Assembly: GCA_018524725.1 (NCBI GenBank)
Contig: JAEUWP010000492.1
Coordinates: 1-20,150 of the forward strand
Origin: Podaxis mareebaensis
Taxonomy: Eukaryota; Basidiomycota; Agaricomycetes; Agaricales; Agaricaceae
DNA length: 20,150 bases
Reading direction: 5' to 3'
The notes under the pieces are model-generated. The model did no database searches and was not told the DNA's origin. It worked only from the letters and a program-made list of their open reading frames with translations. The position numbers and the translations under genes are program-made. This document shows, one piece after another, positions 19,691-20,150 of this stretch (the stretch's first letter is position 1; every line of letters starts with the position of its first letter).

Positions 19691-19903
19691 GTTACAAATA
19701 TTGCGGACTCCGAGACCGCCGAGGAGACCGAAGAGCCCGAGCAGCAGTCTTACGAAGAATGGGATTTGATGAAGCGCATGATGATAAGCCTCTGGCAGGA
19801 AACCACGGAGTTGCGACAGACGCTTGATTGGGAAATGTGTGAGAAGGTAGACGAAGCGTGTCGCTACCACGGAGTGTATTTTCCATGCGACGACGATTTG
19901 TGA
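19691..19903 (+). CDS. Short CpG-rich coding segment with CEKVDEAC motif
   Basis: The plus-strand frame reads a Glu-rich stretch (SETAEETEEPEQQSYEEW), then MKRMMISLWQETTELRQTL and CEKVDEACRYHGVYFPCDDD, ending at TGA 19901-19903. The frame is formally open from an ATG at 19655, but those first codons lie antisense to the left arm of the inverted duplication, so that start is doubtful. The ATG at 19770 (MKRMMISL) is an alternative, or the true exon begins upstream through a splice. The Cys/His spacing is not a standard zinc motif. The TGA may replace a Trp codon: the left-arm copy has TGG at the aligned place. I do not recognise the protein. CpG is abundant, unlike everything from 10354 to 19702. 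Confidence 0.4.
   Translation, partial: VTNIADSETAEETEEPEQQSYEEWDLMKRMMISLWQETTELRQTLDWEMCEKVDEACRYHGVYFPCDDDL
19835..19900 (+). repeat. Inverted duplication, right arm (CpG-rich)
   Basis: It reads MCEKVDEACRYHGVYFPCDDDL on the plus strand and pairs with 19628-19690. The two copies diverge from a central 144-bp segment, so transcription of the two would run outward. Confidence 0.75.
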
Positions 19904-20150
19904 TTGGACGCCGAACTTACTACTTCCTATTCCAGACACTTTTCTATATTAGGACAAGGTATCAGTTTCGTCGCCTCTGACATATTTATGTTCGCATCAA
20001 TTATGTTGGCTCTTGCAGACTTTCGCCTTATGCACTCCACTCTTCTATCTCCATATGCCCTATGCCTTTCCCCTTATTCGACCTCTATGTTACTATTGAT
20101 CTACTTCCTAAAGTAGTCATAGGACTTGTATATGTACAGCGCCTGGACAT
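19904..20150. other. Moderate-CpG flank to the right edge
   Basis: Pyrimidine-rich sequence with scattered CpG. A frame without ATG continues past the TGA at 19901 to 20116 and is hydrophobic (DIFMFASIMLALADFRLM), but its composition is as expected of a 3' UTR. Nothing firmer can be said from this window. Confidence 0.35.

Noticed and set aside
19904..20116. 70-codon hydrophobic frame as a gene
   Set aside because: It begins without ATG right after a TGA and its composition fits pyrimidine-rich 3' sequence; kept only as a flank note.

Overview
The window looks like repeat-rich heterochromatin from a filamentous basidiomycete, most likely an Agaricomycete. This is an inference from the family mix: a chromodomain Ty3/gypsy element of the self-priming Tf1/sushi type, a Tad-like LINE with RNase H, and a DDE transposase fragment that resembles ones I associate with Agaricomycetes. 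I see no tRNA, rRNA, CRISPR array or bacterial-type signal, and no intact housekeeping gene. The window is a stack of nested, hypermutated mobile elements with a less damaged, CpG-rich segment at each edge.

Layout. (1) 1-401, minus strand: an open, CpG-rich partial gene ('family A', copy 1) running off the left edge. (2) 385-714, minus strand: a CpG-free, broken DDE transposase fragment. (3) 715-1190: the first 476 bp of an LTR, followed directly by (4) a complete Ty3/gypsy chromovirus, 1191-10390. It has two 648-bp LTRs (TGTTA...TAACA), a 12-nt primer site complementary to the predicted start of its own RNA, a Gag frame with a long N-terminal extension, a 1231-codon Pol (protease, RT, RNase H, integrase, chromodomain), a third frame downstream of pol with two CCHC zinc knuckles, and a polypurine tract. 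(5) 10391-11127, minus strand: a decayed second copy of family A. (6) 11134-11515 and 14810-15249: two halves of one decayed Pro/Tyr-rich frame ('gene B'), split by (7) a 5'-truncated LINE, 11516-14809, with a poly(A) tail of 26 A and a short target-site duplication. (8) 15413-17763: a 2.35-kb single-frame, multiply stopped pseudogene ('gene C') that I do not recognise. (9) 17764-19627: AT-rich, without recognisable genes. (10) 19628-20150: a short inverted duplication encoding a CEKVDEAC motif on both strands, where CpG-rich sequence abruptly returns.

The main theme is CpG loss. The chromovirus is broken almost only by TGA codons: 15 in pol, 9 in the gag frame and up to 10 in the third frame, against one TAA. 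This is what CGA-to-TGA change predicts. Its two LTRs carry TG in one copy and CA in the other at the same ancestral CpG sites. From 10354 to 19702 I count a single CpG in about 9.3 kb. The edges of the CpG-poor zones fall on element junctions. The pattern fits cytosine-methylation-linked or RIP-like mutation acting on repeats of different ages.

Most promising for novelty: the chromovirus with an extra zinc-knuckle frame and a long pre-Gag domain, the unrecognised A/B/C gene set, and the sharp CpG stratigraphy.
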